The notes under the pieces are model-generated. The model saw only the letters and a list, made by a program, of their open reading frames with translations, did not search any database and had not been told where the DNA came from. A stretch of 64,000 nt of DNA from an uncultured Lentisphaeria bacterium (GTDB lineage Bacteria > Verrucomicrobiota > Lentisphaeria > Victivallales > UBA1829): assembly GCA_905197955.1 (NCBI GenBank), contig CAJKAR010000019.1:1-64000 (forward strand), in the 5' to 3' direction. A program made the position numbers and the translations under genes. Shown piece by piece: positions 24,590 to 33,388 of this stretch. The first letter of the stretch is position 1, and every line of letters starts with the position of its first letter.

Positions 24590-27500
24590 ATGAAAGAAAC
24601 TCTTCACGTTCTCACTTTTCTGCTCCCGCTTTCCCTGATGGCGGCGGATCCCGTGTTCTATATGCCGATGGACGGATCCGCTGACGTGGTCGGAACGAAA
24701 GGAAGCAAAATTGCATCCGGAATCGTCCACGGCCGGGCAGGATACCAGCCGGGAGTCATCGGGCGCGCACTCGATGTGAAACGTCATGCATACGATCAGG
24801 TGACCGCGGTCACATTCACAAATATGCCGGTCATGGACTGCAACAACGGAACCGTCTCCTTCTGGTTCAAACCGCACTGGAAGGAGACCGATCCGGAGGG
24901 ACACTGGATCTTTTCCGGACGGGATGCGCAGTGGAAAGGATTCCGTTTTTATTTTATCAAAGCGAAAAGCGGCAATATTGAGCTGAGCGTCTGCTCGCCC
25001 GGTCAGGTGCAGATCCTCAAAAAAGATCTGTTCAAGCCGGAAGTGTGGACACATGTCGCCTTTACCTGGGAACAGGCAAAAGGTGAGGTCCGGCTTTACA
25101 TCAACGGACGGGAAGTCGGGAAACGGATCGTGCCGAATGCGTTCAAACCGATCAAAGAGCCGACAAAACTGAATCTCTATTTCGGACAGGAGAGCACGGA
25201 TCGCTTCAAGGCAAATGTCGGCGATGGCGCTTATGACGAAATCAAACTGTTCAATAAAGCATTGAATCCGTCGGAAATTTTCATGCTGGCTTCCGGCGGC
25301 GCCGGTGAAAAGACTGCCTCTCTTTCCCTTGCGCCGGCTCTTCGCAGCGGAAACAGCATCTCTTTTGCCTTTCGCGGGAAAGAGGCGCGCTATCCCGGCC
25401 CCCGGAAACTGCTGGTACTGAAGGGAAGCGATCCGAAAAAAACGATCACATTCACCGCAATGGGCGCTTCCGGAAAACTTTCCATGATCGTCGAAGCCGA
25501 TGGGAAAACCCAAACCGTCGAAAGCTCCTATACCCTGCAACTCGACGAGCCGCATAAGATCGCCCTGAACCAGAACGGATCCGTTCTGACCTTTCTGCTG
25601 GACGACGCCGTTCAGGGAACGGCAACGCTGAAATCCCCCTTCGGGAAAATCTCCGGTGCGGAAGGAATCGAGGGAATTGCTCTGACCTCCCCCACGGCAG
25701 TGCCCTCGAAGGAACAGACGGCACGACTCGCAGAAACCTCGATCCGTCCGGTCGAAAAGCCGCTCTGGGATCTCTCCGACGCGCAGCGCGTGAAGAATGG
25801 AGTCCGCAGCGGAGTCTGTCTGAACGGCTACTGGCGCGTGATTCCGGTCAACGACTTCTCCTACGCTCCGCCCGCAGGCGAGTGGGGATATATGCGTGTG
25901 CCGGGAAGTTTCCGTTCGCCGCTCTATCAGATCTACCGGGACAGGAACGGAAAACTGGTCTCCGCCAACTGGCAGTGGAACAAGGAACAACTCATCAAAT
26001 ACCGTGCGGGATGGTACCAGAGGGTCTTTGAAGTTCCCGCCGATCTGCGGAAGAACGGAAAAGTCTATCTGAACTTCACAAATCTCAACGGCGATGCGGG
26101 AAGAGTCTATCTGAACGGAAAGCTCATCGACGAGTTCCGGCAGGATTTTAAAACCTTCACCATCGTCCCGAACGCGCGAAGAGTGGATGTGACGGATCTG
26201 CTGGCGAAAAACGGAGGAAAGAATGTACTGACTCTCTTCATCGACCGCCACTATGTCGGACTGTGGCAGGGGGTTCCGAGCATCGGGGATCACGGAGAGA
26301 TTGCGCTGGACGATGTCTGGCTGGAGAATGCTCCGTCGAGCATCGCGCTGAAAGCCGCAGTTGCGCTGCCGTCGTTCCGGAAAAAGGAACTGACCATGCG
26401 CGCACGCATTCAGAATCCCGCAGGAATCAGAGGAAACGCGGCGGTCCGGTTCGATTTCCGCCGGAACGGAAAAACAGAGAAGTCTTTCGAGAAGAAAGTT
26501 GTACTTGACGGCTCTCCGGAAGAGTCCGTGGTTTTCAAAGGCTCCTGGAAGAATCCGGTTCTGTGGGATGTCGAATCGCCGAACCTCTATTCCATGAGCG
26601 TCACACTCGTCCACAACGGAAAGGATGCGGATACATTCCCCGTGAAGGATTTCGGATTCCGCGAAGCATGGGTGGAGAATGGAGAATTCCGGATGAACGG
26701 AAGAAAGATGCGGATGCGCATGTGGTCCAGTCCGGGATTGAGCCGTCTGCGTTACTACTTCGGAAATCCGAAGGCCGTCGGACAATATGTGGCACATATC
26801 AAAGAGATGAATTATGACACCGTGCGGTTCGATCCGTTCGGAAAAGGTTCTCAAGTCGCCTGGAAAGAGTATCTGGGGGAATCGGACCGGCAGGGGCTGT
26901 ACAATCTCTTCCAGATGATTCCCTATGAGGACGAAGAACTCAACGGTTATACAAGGGAAGTGGTTCGATTCCTGGAACATTACGGAAATCATCCGTCGAT
27001 CCTGATGTGGTACACCGATTTCAACACCTGCGGTTATCCCTGGGATCAGGATCCGGCAAAACTGAATGATACGGACTATGTTCCGGTCTCGAAGATCCAT
27101 GCGCGCAAACGGGCGCAGACCGCGGAAAAAGTGATGCGGTCGCTGGATCCGAGCCGCGAACTCTTCCAGCATGCAGGAGGGAATTCCGGAAAAATTTTCA
27201 CATCCATGAACTACCAGTCGTTCGGCACCCCGCTTCAGGAGCAGGAAGACTGGCCGAAGCAGTGGTCGGAAAAGCACACACAGCCGCTGATGGTGGTGGA
27301 ATCGGCGTTTCCGTATCCGGCTCAGTTCTGGCACTTTGAAACGGGGAATCTCAGCAAAACCGGATTTGAACTTGCCGCGGAACATGCGGCCCGCTATTTC
27401 GGCGACGCCGTGTTTGCCAGAGAGGATCGTCCGGTGCCGCACTCCAGCATGTGGCTGAATTCGCCGTATGCAAACTGGAACCGCAATATGCTGGATCTGG

Positions 27501-29929
27501 GAGCGATGCTGTACCGGAATGTGGTCAAGGCGTGGCGCGCATACGACATGTCCGCACTCGGAGACTTCCCCGGAGAACGGGATATGATCCGTACCGCCCG
27601 CACCTACAACGATCACAATGTCGTTTACGAACTGGACAACAACGTGAAATCTGCCGGGCTCAAGCCGGATGTCAGAATCGGCTGGAGCGAAACGCAGAAA
27701 CATCTCCTCACCGACTATTCCCAGCCGGAAGGCCTGTATCATGTGATCCGCGCTTCGTTTGAGCCTCTGCTGATCTTCCTCGGCGGAATGCCGGAGGATT
27801 TCACAAACAAGGATCATGCGTTTTTTGCCGGCGAGAAATTCCGCAAGAGCGTGGTCGTCGTGAACGATCGCACCACGGATCAGACCGTGACATACCGCTG
27901 GGAACTGGTGATGGGCGGACAAGCTGTCCAGCACGGTGAAATCACAGCAACCGCCGCACCCGGCGCGATTCTGAAACTCCCGATCGAACTCACCGCTCCG
28001 AAGGTCTACAAGCGGACCGATGCGGAACTGCGGCTTATGGCGCTGAAAAACGATGCCCTGATCAAAGAGGATACATTTGCACTTCAGTTCTTCCCGAAAC
28101 GCATTCAGCCGGATTTCCGCGACGTCTCCGCGGGGCTCTACGATCCCGAAGGCGCAACGGAAACACTTCTGAAACAGGCCGGCTTCCCGTTCCGCAAGGT
28201 CAAAACACTCGACGACGTGAAACAGTGCCGTCTGCTGATTATCGGCAAAAACGCTCTGAAAAATGCCAATCCCGAACTCCTGAAACGAGTGGAGGAAGCG
28301 GGACTGATCGAAAGCGGATTGAAAGTCCTGATTTTCGAACAGAAGGCGTGCAATCTGGCGAATCTGGTATTTGAGTCGCCGAGTTACCGCAACGCGTTCC
28401 TGCGTCTGCCGGATAGTCCGTATGTTGCCGGACTGAAGGAGGAGGATTTCAGCAACTGGCGCGGCGCGGCGGATTCGGTTCCGGAGTTTGTGCTCTCAGC
28501 TGAGAACAGTCCGCACTATCCGCGTTCCAAATGGAAATGCGGAAACGGCGGAATCGTCTCCGGCAATGTGATCCGCAAGCCGAGCTACGGCAACTTCCGG
28601 ACAATCGTGGACTGCGGATTCAATCTCATGTTCGCTTCTCTGATGGAACTGCGCAAGGAACATGGACTCCTGCTCTTCTGTCAGCTGGATGTGACGAACC
28701 GCTATCTGAAGGATCCGGCGGCGACACGTCTTGTAGATAATCTGCTGGTCGAAATGGGCAAACGTTTTGTTCCGGTCGGCCCGCAGAGAGTCGGATTCCT
28801 CGGAGATGAAAAGAGCGAATCGATGCTAAAACGCATGGGAATGAACTATCGGAAACTGACCCCTGAACAACTCTGGATGGCCCGCTCGGAACAGGTTCTG
28901 ATTCTCGGAGCGAACCCGGTCCCGGAAAAGAAACGCGACGCGCTGAAGAAAATTCTGTCCGACGGCAGCGTCTCGGTAGTTGCGCTTCCCGGCGCTCCTC
29001 TGGAACTGCTCCCCGGAAATCTGAAACGCGGAGAGAAATCTCTGTTCCGTGCATCGGTACCGAAAAACGATCCGCTGTTCGCAGGCATTCCGGAGGCGGA
29101 CCTCTATTTCCGCGACGCCCGCGATCTGCCGGTGCTCGTTTCCGCTCCGGACTGGATGGTCTCCACGAAACCGGCGCTGTTTGCCAAACTCGACCGGATC
29201 GACACGACAACCGTGGTACTGAACCTCTCGCCCGATATGATCGGCGGACTCTGGAACCCGGAAAAAGTGGCGCGCGTCTGGTCGGCGATTTTCACCAACA
29301 TGAATATCGGACTCGGCAAAGATCTGAAACTCTTCACCGCGGCGAAGTCGCGCCACAACACGCTTCGCTTCTGCTACGGAGAAGCCGTGCCGGAAAACTG
29401 CGGCATCCGATTCGATCCAAGAAATGACGGAAAAGTCAATGATCCGAACGGCTTTGTCCCGATCAAACTCGGCCTTGCGTGGGAAGATCAGGGACATCAG
29501 CAGACCAATCCGTATTACCGGTATCCGGAAAATGCTCCGAAGGCCCTGAAACGTCAGTATGAAGGGTATGCCTGGTACCGCTGCACCGTAAAGATCCCCG
29601 CTTCCTGGAAGGGCCATACGATCCGGCTCGTCGGCGGACCAATCGACGACTGCGACTGGACCTACTGGAACGGAACAAAAATCGGAGAAACCACATTCGA
29701 AAACAATCCGAAGTGCTATGAAGCTCAACGGAATTATCCGATTCCGGACAAACTCGTAAAGTTCGGAGCCGACAACACACTGGTGATCCGCGTCTTCGAC
29801 CGCTGGGGCGGCGGTGGCGTCACCGGACCGCTCAAAGTCATCGCCGAGGATGCAGCGGCCTCCGACTCCTGGTCGCCTTACATTGACAAACTCGATTTCT
29901 ACGATGTGGATGCCTTCCACAACTGGTAA
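24590..29929 (+). CDS. Giant secreted LamG/GH2-like protein lacking the usual acid/base Glu
   Basis: The 1779-residue product has a signal peptide and a LamG domain (about 20-235). A second beta-rich region (about 245-390) follows, then a GH2 sugar-binding jelly roll (about 400-580), an Ig-like region (about 585-690) and a TIM barrel (about 690-1010). Next come Rossmann-like segments resembling glutamine-amidotransferase folds (about 1180-1560) and a C-terminal jelly roll (about 1600-1760). In the barrel the GH2 motif HPSIxxWxxxNE reads HPSILMWYTDFNT, with Thr813 in place of Glu. A candidate nucleophile, Glu904 in MVVESAF, is present at the expected distance. It may be a binding protein, use a different mechanism, or recruit another acid. 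It is the last gene of the gntR operon. Confidence 0.78.
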   Translation: MKETLHVLTFLLPLSLMAADPVFYMPMDGSADVVGTKGSKIASGIVHGRAGYQPGVIGRALDVKRHAYDQVTAVTFTNMPVMDCNNGTVSFWFKPHWKETDPEGHWIFSGRDAQWKGFRFYFIKAKSGNIELSVCSPGQVQILKKDLFKPEVWTHVAFTWEQAKGEVRLYINGREVGKRIVPNAFKPIKEPTKLNLYFGQESTDRFKANVGDGAYDEIKLFNKALNPSEIFMLASGGAGEKTASLSLAPALRSGNSISFAFRGKEARYPGPRKLLVLKGSDPKKTITFTAMGASGKLSMIVEADGKTQTVESSYTLQLDEPHKIALNQNGSVLTFLLDDAVQGTATLKSPFGKISGAEGIEGIALTSPTAVPSKEQTARLAETSIRPVEKPLWDLSDAQRVKNGVRSGVCLNGYWRVIPVNDFSYAPPAGEWGYMRVPGSFRSPLYQIYRDRNGKLVSANWQWNKEQLIKYRAGWYQRVFEVPADLRKNGKVYLNFTNLNGDAGRVYLNGKLIDEFRQDFKTFTIVPNARRVDVTDLLAKNGGKNVLTLFIDRHYVGLWQGVPSIGDHGEIALDDVWLENAPSSIALKAAVALPSFRKKELTMRARIQNPAGIRGNAAVRFDFRRNGKTEKSFEKKVVLDGSPEESVVFKGSWKNPVLWDVESPNLYSMSVTLVHNGKDADTFPVKDFGFREAWVENGEFRMNGRKMRMRMWSSPGLSRLRYYFGNPKAVGQYVAHIKEMNYDTVRFDPFGKGSQVAWKEYLGESDRQGLYNLFQMIPYEDEELNGYTREVVRFLEHYGNHPSILMWYTDFNTCGYPWDQDPAKLNDTDYVPVSKIHARKRAQTAEKVMRSLDPSRELFQHAGGNSGKIFTSMNYQSFGTPLQEQEDWPKQWSEKHTQPLMVVESAFPYPAQFWHFETGNLSKTGFELAAEHAARYFGDAVFAREDRPVPHSSMWLNSPYANWNRNMLDLGAMLYRNVVKAWRAYDMSALGDFPGERDMIRTARTYNDHNVVYELDNNVKSAGLKPDVRIGWSETQKHLLTDYSQPEGLYHVIRASFEPLLIFLGGMPEDFTNKDHAFFAGEKFRKSVVVVNDRTTDQTVTYRWELVMGGQAVQHGEITATAAPGAILKLPIELTAPKVYKRTDAELRLMALKNDALIKEDTFALQFFPKRIQPDFRDVSAGLYDPEGATETLLKQAGFPFRKVKTLDDVKQCRLLIIGKNALKNANPELLKRVEEAGLIESGLKVLIFEQKACNLANLVFESPSYRNAFLRLPDSPYVAGLKEEDFSNWRGAADSVPEFVLSAENSPHYPRSKWKCGNGGIVSGNVIRKPSYGNFRTIVDCGFNLMFASLMELRKEHGLLLFCQLDVTNRYLKDPAATRLVDNLLVEMGKRFVPVGPQRVGFLGDEKSESMLKRMGMNYRKLTPEQLWMARSEQVLILGANPVPEKKRDALKKILSDGSVSVVALPGAPLELLPGNLKRGEKSLFRASVPKNDPLFAGIPEADLYFRDARDLPVLVSAPDWMVSTKPALFAKLDRIDTTTVVLNLSPDMIGGLWNPEKVARVWSAIFTNMNIGLGKDLKLFTAAKSRHNTLRFCYGEAVPENCGIRFDPRNDGKVNDPNGFVPIKLGLAWEDQGHQQTNPYYRYPENAPKALKRQYEGYAWYRCTVKIPASWKGHTIRLVGGPIDDCDWTYWNGTKIGETTFENNPKCYEAQRNYPIPDKLVKFGADNTLVIRVFDRWGGGGVTGPLKVIAEDAAASDSWSPYIDKLDFYDVDAFHNW

Positions 29930-29983
29930 CAGGGAGAGAAGAGAATCCGGATGGCTGGATTCCCCGCCATTCGGAGTGCGAAA

Positions 29984-30016
29984 GGAGAGAACCGTATTTC
30001 AAATGCGGTTCTCTCC
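29984..30016. other. Large hairpin after the GH2-like gene
   Basis: An 11-bp stem (GGAGAGAACCG, 29984-29994, with CGGTTCTCTCC, 30006-30016) encloses a smaller ATTT/AAAT pairing. No T tract follows. It is a possible rho-assisted terminator or 3'-end stabiliser. The rest of the 317-nt gap 29930-30246 holds only the galE promoter. Confidence 0.55.
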
Positions 30017-30180
30017 GCCCGCACATCTCAGCAGAGAGGAAAGAACGAAATTTCATGAAATTCTCCGCTTTCCGCGCGGATTTCCGCAGGCAGGAACAAA
30101 ATCCCGCAGAAAAAAAACCGGGCCGTCAATCAAGGAAAAGAGAATGGATTGAAAGCGTTGTCATTTTTTTGAATTTCCAT

Positions 30181-30209
30181 TTGCAGAATTGTCATTTCCG
30201 TGGTAAATT
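30181..30209 (+). promoter_or_regulatory. Predicted galE promoter (TTGCAG-17-TAAATT)
   Basis: TTGCAG (30181-30186) and TAAATT (30204-30209) are 17 bp apart, 37 nt before the galE start. Confidence 0.45.
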
Positions 30210-30246
30210 CCCGACACAGGAAAATATCCAAATCAGGAGATGAACC

Positions 30247-31218
30247 ATGCGCGTATTTTTAACCGGAGGAGCGGGATACATCGGCAGCGCCTGCGCTGAA
30301 TATCTGCTCGACAGAGGCTACGAGGTCACCGTATTCGACGACCTCATCACAGGACACATCGAAGCCGTTGATCCGAGAGCCAAATTCATCAAGGCCAATC
30401 TCAGCGACCGCGAAAATCTCATCAAGGTCGTCAAAGAAGGCAAATACGATGCCATCATGCACTTTGCGGCATTCTCTCTCGTCGGAGAATCCATGAAAAA
30501 TCCGAGCAAGTATTTCAACAACAATCTTGCCAACGCAATCAATCTTGCCGACGCCGCCGTGGAAGGGGAAGTCAAAACCTTTGTCTTCTCCAGCACCGCC
30601 GCGACATTCGGCGAACCCGAAGAAGTTCCCATCAAAGAAGATGCCCCCCAGCATCCGATCAATCCCTACGGCGAATCCAAACTCTGCTTTGAAAAAGTCC
30701 TGAACTGGTACAGCCGGATCTACGGACTGAAGTACGCCGCACTCCGCTACTTCAATGCAGCCGGAGCCACCGGAAAATACGGAGAGGATCACAATCCGGA
30801 AACCCATCTGATCCCGATTCTGCTTCAGGTGGCACAGGGAAAACGCGAAAAGGCTCTTCTTTTCGGAGACGATTACGATACGCCCGATGGAACCTGCATC
30901 CGCGACTACATCCATATTCTCGACCTTGCCCAGGCGCATGAAAAAGCGCTCTTCGCCCCGAAGAGCGGTCATTACAACCTCGGCACCGGCAGCGGACTGA
31001 GCGTAAAACAGATTCTCGATACCGCCCGCAAGGTCACCGGACATCCGATTCCGGCAGAAGTTGTCCCCCGTCGCCCCGGCGATCCGCCGCGCCTGATCGC
31101 CTGTTCCGACCGCGCTCGCAAGGAACTCGGCTGGGAACCGAAATTCGAAGATGCGGGAGCCATCATCGAATCCGTCTGGAAATGGCTTGAAACCCATCCG
31201 AACGGCTACTCCAAGTAA
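30247..31218 (+). CDS. galE: UDP-glucose 4-epimerase
   Basis: The 323-residue product is an extended short-chain dehydrogenase with the NAD motif GGAGYIG (7-13), a catalytic Ser/Thr region FSSTAATFG, and Tyr141/Lys145 in NPYGESK. The C-terminal YNLGTGSGLSV block is typical of GalE. It interconverts UDP-glucose and UDP-galactose for the Leland pathway and for LPS precursors. AGGAG precedes the ATG. It has its own promoter and a strong terminator, so it is a single-gene unit. Confidence 0.94.
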   Translation: MRVFLTGGAGYIGSACAEYLLDRGYEVTVFDDLITGHIEAVDPRAKFIKANLSDRENLIKVVKEGKYDAIMHFAAFSLVGESMKNPSKYFNNNLANAINLADAAVEGEVKTFVFSSTAATFGEPEEVPIKEDAPQHPINPYGESKLCFEKVLNWYSRIYGLKYAALRYFNAAGATGKYGEDHNPETHLIPILLQVAQGKREKALLFGDDYDTPDGTCIRDYIHILDLAQAHEKALFAPKSGHYNLGTGSGLSVKQILDTARKVTGHPIPAEVVPRRPGDPPRLIACSDRARKELGWEPKFEDAGAIIESVWKWLETHPNGYSK

Positions 31219-31227
31219 ACTCTTTGT

Positions 31228-31266
31228 CCGGGAGACGGAGATAGCAACATGCCGTCTCCCGGTTTT
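31228..31266 (+). terminator. Intrinsic terminator of galE
   Basis: A perfect 11-bp stem (CCGGGAGACGG, 31228-31238, with CCGTCTCCCGG, 31252-31262) is followed by TTTT. It rules out the ATG at 31249, inside the loop, as a likely start for the next gene. Confidence 0.88.
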
Positions 31267-31281
31267 CCAACGGAAATCATT

Positions 31282-31830
31282 ATGTCAGAACAATGGCAGA
31301 CAACAGGGCCTTATACGATTTTCGACCTTGAAACAACCGGCATGAGCCCTGTCCATGACCGGATTGTCGAACTCGGAGCCGTGCGCATTGATACGGACGG
31401 GTCCCTGTCGCGTTATTCCTCGCTGATCAATCCCGGAATTCCGATTCCGCGCAGAGCGTCGGCAGTGCACGGCATCACGGATCTGATGGTCGCGGACGCC
31501 CCTTACTTCGATGTCGTCGCCCGGGAGTTCATGCAGTTCGCAGGAGACTCCAAACTGGTGGCGCACAACGCGAGATTCGATCTCTCCTTCCTTCAGGAAA
31601 GTCTGCACAGGTGCAGTTTGAACACCTGGACCTCCGGAGCATACGACAGCATCTCCCTGATCCGCAAAGCCTATCCGGGAATGCCGAGTTACAGTCTGCA
31701 ATCCCTGCGTTCCGCCTTCTCTCTCGGCGAAGGAGTCGAAGGAAACGCTCACCGGGCGCTTTACGATGCGGAACTCACCGCGGAAATCTTTTCCATGGCA
31801 ATGAAACGCCTTTATGAGCTCTACTCCTGA
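31282..31830 (+). CDS. DnaQ-like 3'-5' exonuclease (DEDDh)
   Basis: The 182-residue product has all DEDDh residues: Asp and Glu in FDLETTG, Asp in AHNARFDLSF, and His plus Asp in HRALYDAEL. It is a stand-alone exonuclease of the DNA polymerase III epsilon family, acting on DNA or RNA 3' ends. No polymerase or UvrC domain is fused. The start at 31282 follows ACGGAAA; an upstream ATG lies within the galE terminator. Whether it is the replicative proofreader cannot be decided from the window. It is convergent with pdxB. Confidence 0.88.
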   Translation: MSEQWQTTGPYTIFDLETTGMSPVHDRIVELGAVRIDTDGSLSRYSSLINPGIPIPRRASAVHGITDLMVADAPYFDVVAREFMQFAGDSKLVAHNARFDLSFLQESLHRCSLNTWTSGAYDSISLIRKAYPGMPSYSLQSLRSAFSLGEGVEGNAHRALYDAELTAEIFSMAMKRLYELYS

Positions 31831-31842
31831 GAAGGCTCTTAT

Positions 31843-32955
31843 TTATTCCTGAAATTTCAGACGTCTTAGTGTCGCCTGCAACTCCGGCGCAAGCGCGGCC
31901 ATGTTTCTGATCCGATATGCCTGGAACTCTCTGCGGAGCGGATAATTTCCGCGTTGTTTTTCAAATTCCGCGGGAGATTTCCGTAAAGCCGCATCGTCCT
32001 TCCGGATATCATACGAGGCATATACCGCATCGGCAAGAGAGGCGACTTCCAGTTCGTGCTTTTCCGGCAGAGGAACAGACGGATACCACGATTCCGCCTC
32101 CTTCCATCCAAAAAATCGAGCGGCGGTCCGGACACTGGCCGCGGTGCCATTAGCCTTTCCATCCGTCGAATAGCCCGCAATATGCGGAGTGGCGAAGTCC
32201 AGAAGCTCCATAAGTTCCAGATCGGTTTCCGGCTCCCCTTCCCACACATCGAGAGCCGCTCCGCGGATTCTTTTCTCAGAGAGCACGCCTTTCAAACTCC
32301 GATTGTCCACCACCTCCCCGCGCGACGTGTTGATGACAATCGCTCCTGGCTTCAGAGAACTTAGGAATGCGTGATCCGCAAGATGAAACGTCGGATACCG
32401 TCCTTCGCGTTCAAGCGGAACATGGAAGGAGAGAAAATCCGCATTCCGACAGATCTCCTCCAGAGAAACGAAGCCATCGCTCCCCTCGGCCTCCTGACGG
32501 GGCGGATCGTTGACCAGCACCCTCATTCCGAGGGCGGAAGCCGCCTCGATCACCCGTTTCCCGACATTTCCGGCGCCGATCACCCCGATCACCTTTCCCC
32601 TCAACTCCATGGAATATTTCCGCGAGAACGAGAGCAGCAGTGACGTCAGATACTGCGCAACGGAAGGCGCATTGCAGCCGGGCGCATTTTTCCAGACAAT
32701 TCCATTTCTGGCACAATACTCCGTATCAATGTGATCGTAACCGATCGTTGCCGTTGCAATCAGCTTCACCCTTGTTCCATCCAGAGTCTCCGCATTGCAT
32801 TTTGTCCTTGTGCGTGTGATAAGAGCATCGGCGGAGAGCAGATCCGCCCTGGAGATCCGCCCCCCCGGAAGAAACGTCATGTCACAAAGCGCCGAGAGAG
32901 GGGATTCCCTCAGAAAAGGGATTTTGTCATCCGCCACGATCCTGATTTTATTCAT
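31843..32955 (-). CDS. pdxB: Erythronate-4-phosphate dehydrogenase
   Basis: The 370-residue product belongs to the D-2-hydroxyacid dehydrogenases. It has ATATIGYDHID, the NAD motif GVIGAGNVGKRV, catalytic Arg in NTSRGEVVD, Glu in DVWEGEPE and His in PHIAGYS. A C-terminal extension with a DUF3410-like dimerisation domain fits PdxB, which oxidises 4-phosphoerythronate in pyridoxal-5'-phosphate synthesis. It stands alone, divergent from the small exported protein gene, with no other pdx gene nearby. Confidence 0.9.
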   Translation of the reverse strand: MNKIRIVADDKIPFLRESPLSALCDMTFLPGGRISRADLLSADALITRTRTKCNAETLDGTRVKLIATATIGYDHIDTEYCARNGIVWKNAPGCNAPSVAQYLTSLLLSFSRKYSMELRGKVIGVIGAGNVGKRVIEAASALGMRVLVNDPPRQEAEGSDGFVSLEEICRNADFLSFHVPLEREGRYPTFHLADHAFLSSLKPGAIVINTSRGEVVDNRSLKGVLSEKRIRGAALDVWEGEPETDLELMELLDFATPHIAGYSTDGKANGTAASVRTAARFFGWKEAESWYPSVPLPEKHELEVASLADAVYASYDIRKDDAALRKSPAEFEKQRGNYPLRREFQAYRIRNMAALAPELQATLRRLKFQE

Positions 32956-32973
32956 AAAAGTGATCCATTCCTT

Positions 32974-33000
32974 TTGAAAGATTCATGTATTCAGTATATT
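32974..33000 (+). promoter_or_regulatory. Predicted promoter giving a leaderless transcript (TTGAAA-15-TATATT)
   Basis: TTGAAA (32974-32979) and TATATT (32995-33000) are 15 bp apart. The ATG at 33008 is only 7 nt past the -10 and has no Shine-Dalgarno sequence, so the RNA would begin at or next to the start codon. Confidence 0.45.
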
Positions 33001-33007
33001 TTACAGT

Positions 33008-33388
33008 ATGAAAACGAAAATCGCCAGCTGGATTCTGTTATTTTTCACATTTCTTCCCGCATTTTCCGCGGAGGTTCCCTCTTTTCAGGATGCCGGAGGC
33101 AAAGCGGACCACATTGTCAAGCGGACCCTGAACCGACTGCGGCAGTCATGGCGCGGAGTAAAGGAAAATATCACGTTTGCGATCTATACTCTCCGCGATA
33201 AAGCCGTCTACTCCCAGCGCGAAGCGGAAGCCCGCGCAAGACTCGCAGCAAAGGAAGCTCAGGAAAAAGCCGAAGAAATCATTTCCGATGCAAAGGAAAA
33301 GGCCGATGACACCATCCATCAGGCAAAAACCACTATCCGGGAGCAGTATCACGCTGCCGAAGACAAAGTCGGAGAACTTGCCGAATGA
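33008..33388 (+). CDS. Small exported coiled-coil protein of unknown function
   Basis: The 126-residue product has a signal peptide (KTKIASWILLFFTFLPAFSA) and a charged helical body (about 30-125) rich in Ala, Glu, Lys and Arg. Regular repeats such as AEEIISDAKEKADDTIHQAK recall LEA/apolipoprotein-like amphipathic helices. No enzyme motif is present. No ribosome site precedes it. Its stop overlaps the next gene (ATGA), which ties its expression to the D-amino-acid deacylase. Confidence 0.7.
   Translation: MKTKIASWILLFFTFLPAFSAEVPSFQDAGGKADHIVKRTLNRLRQSWRGVKENITFAIYTLRDKAVYSQREAEARARLAAKEAQEKAEEIISDAKEKADDTIHQAKTTIREQYHAAEDKVGELAE

Noticed and set aside
24515..27934. 1139-codon open frame antisense to the GH2-like gene
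   Set aside because: Same cause; the sense strand has a signal peptide, domains and operon context.
31249..31281. Upstream ATG start for the exonuclease gene
   Set aside because: It lies inside the loop of the galE terminator hairpin; the ATG at 31282 fits better.
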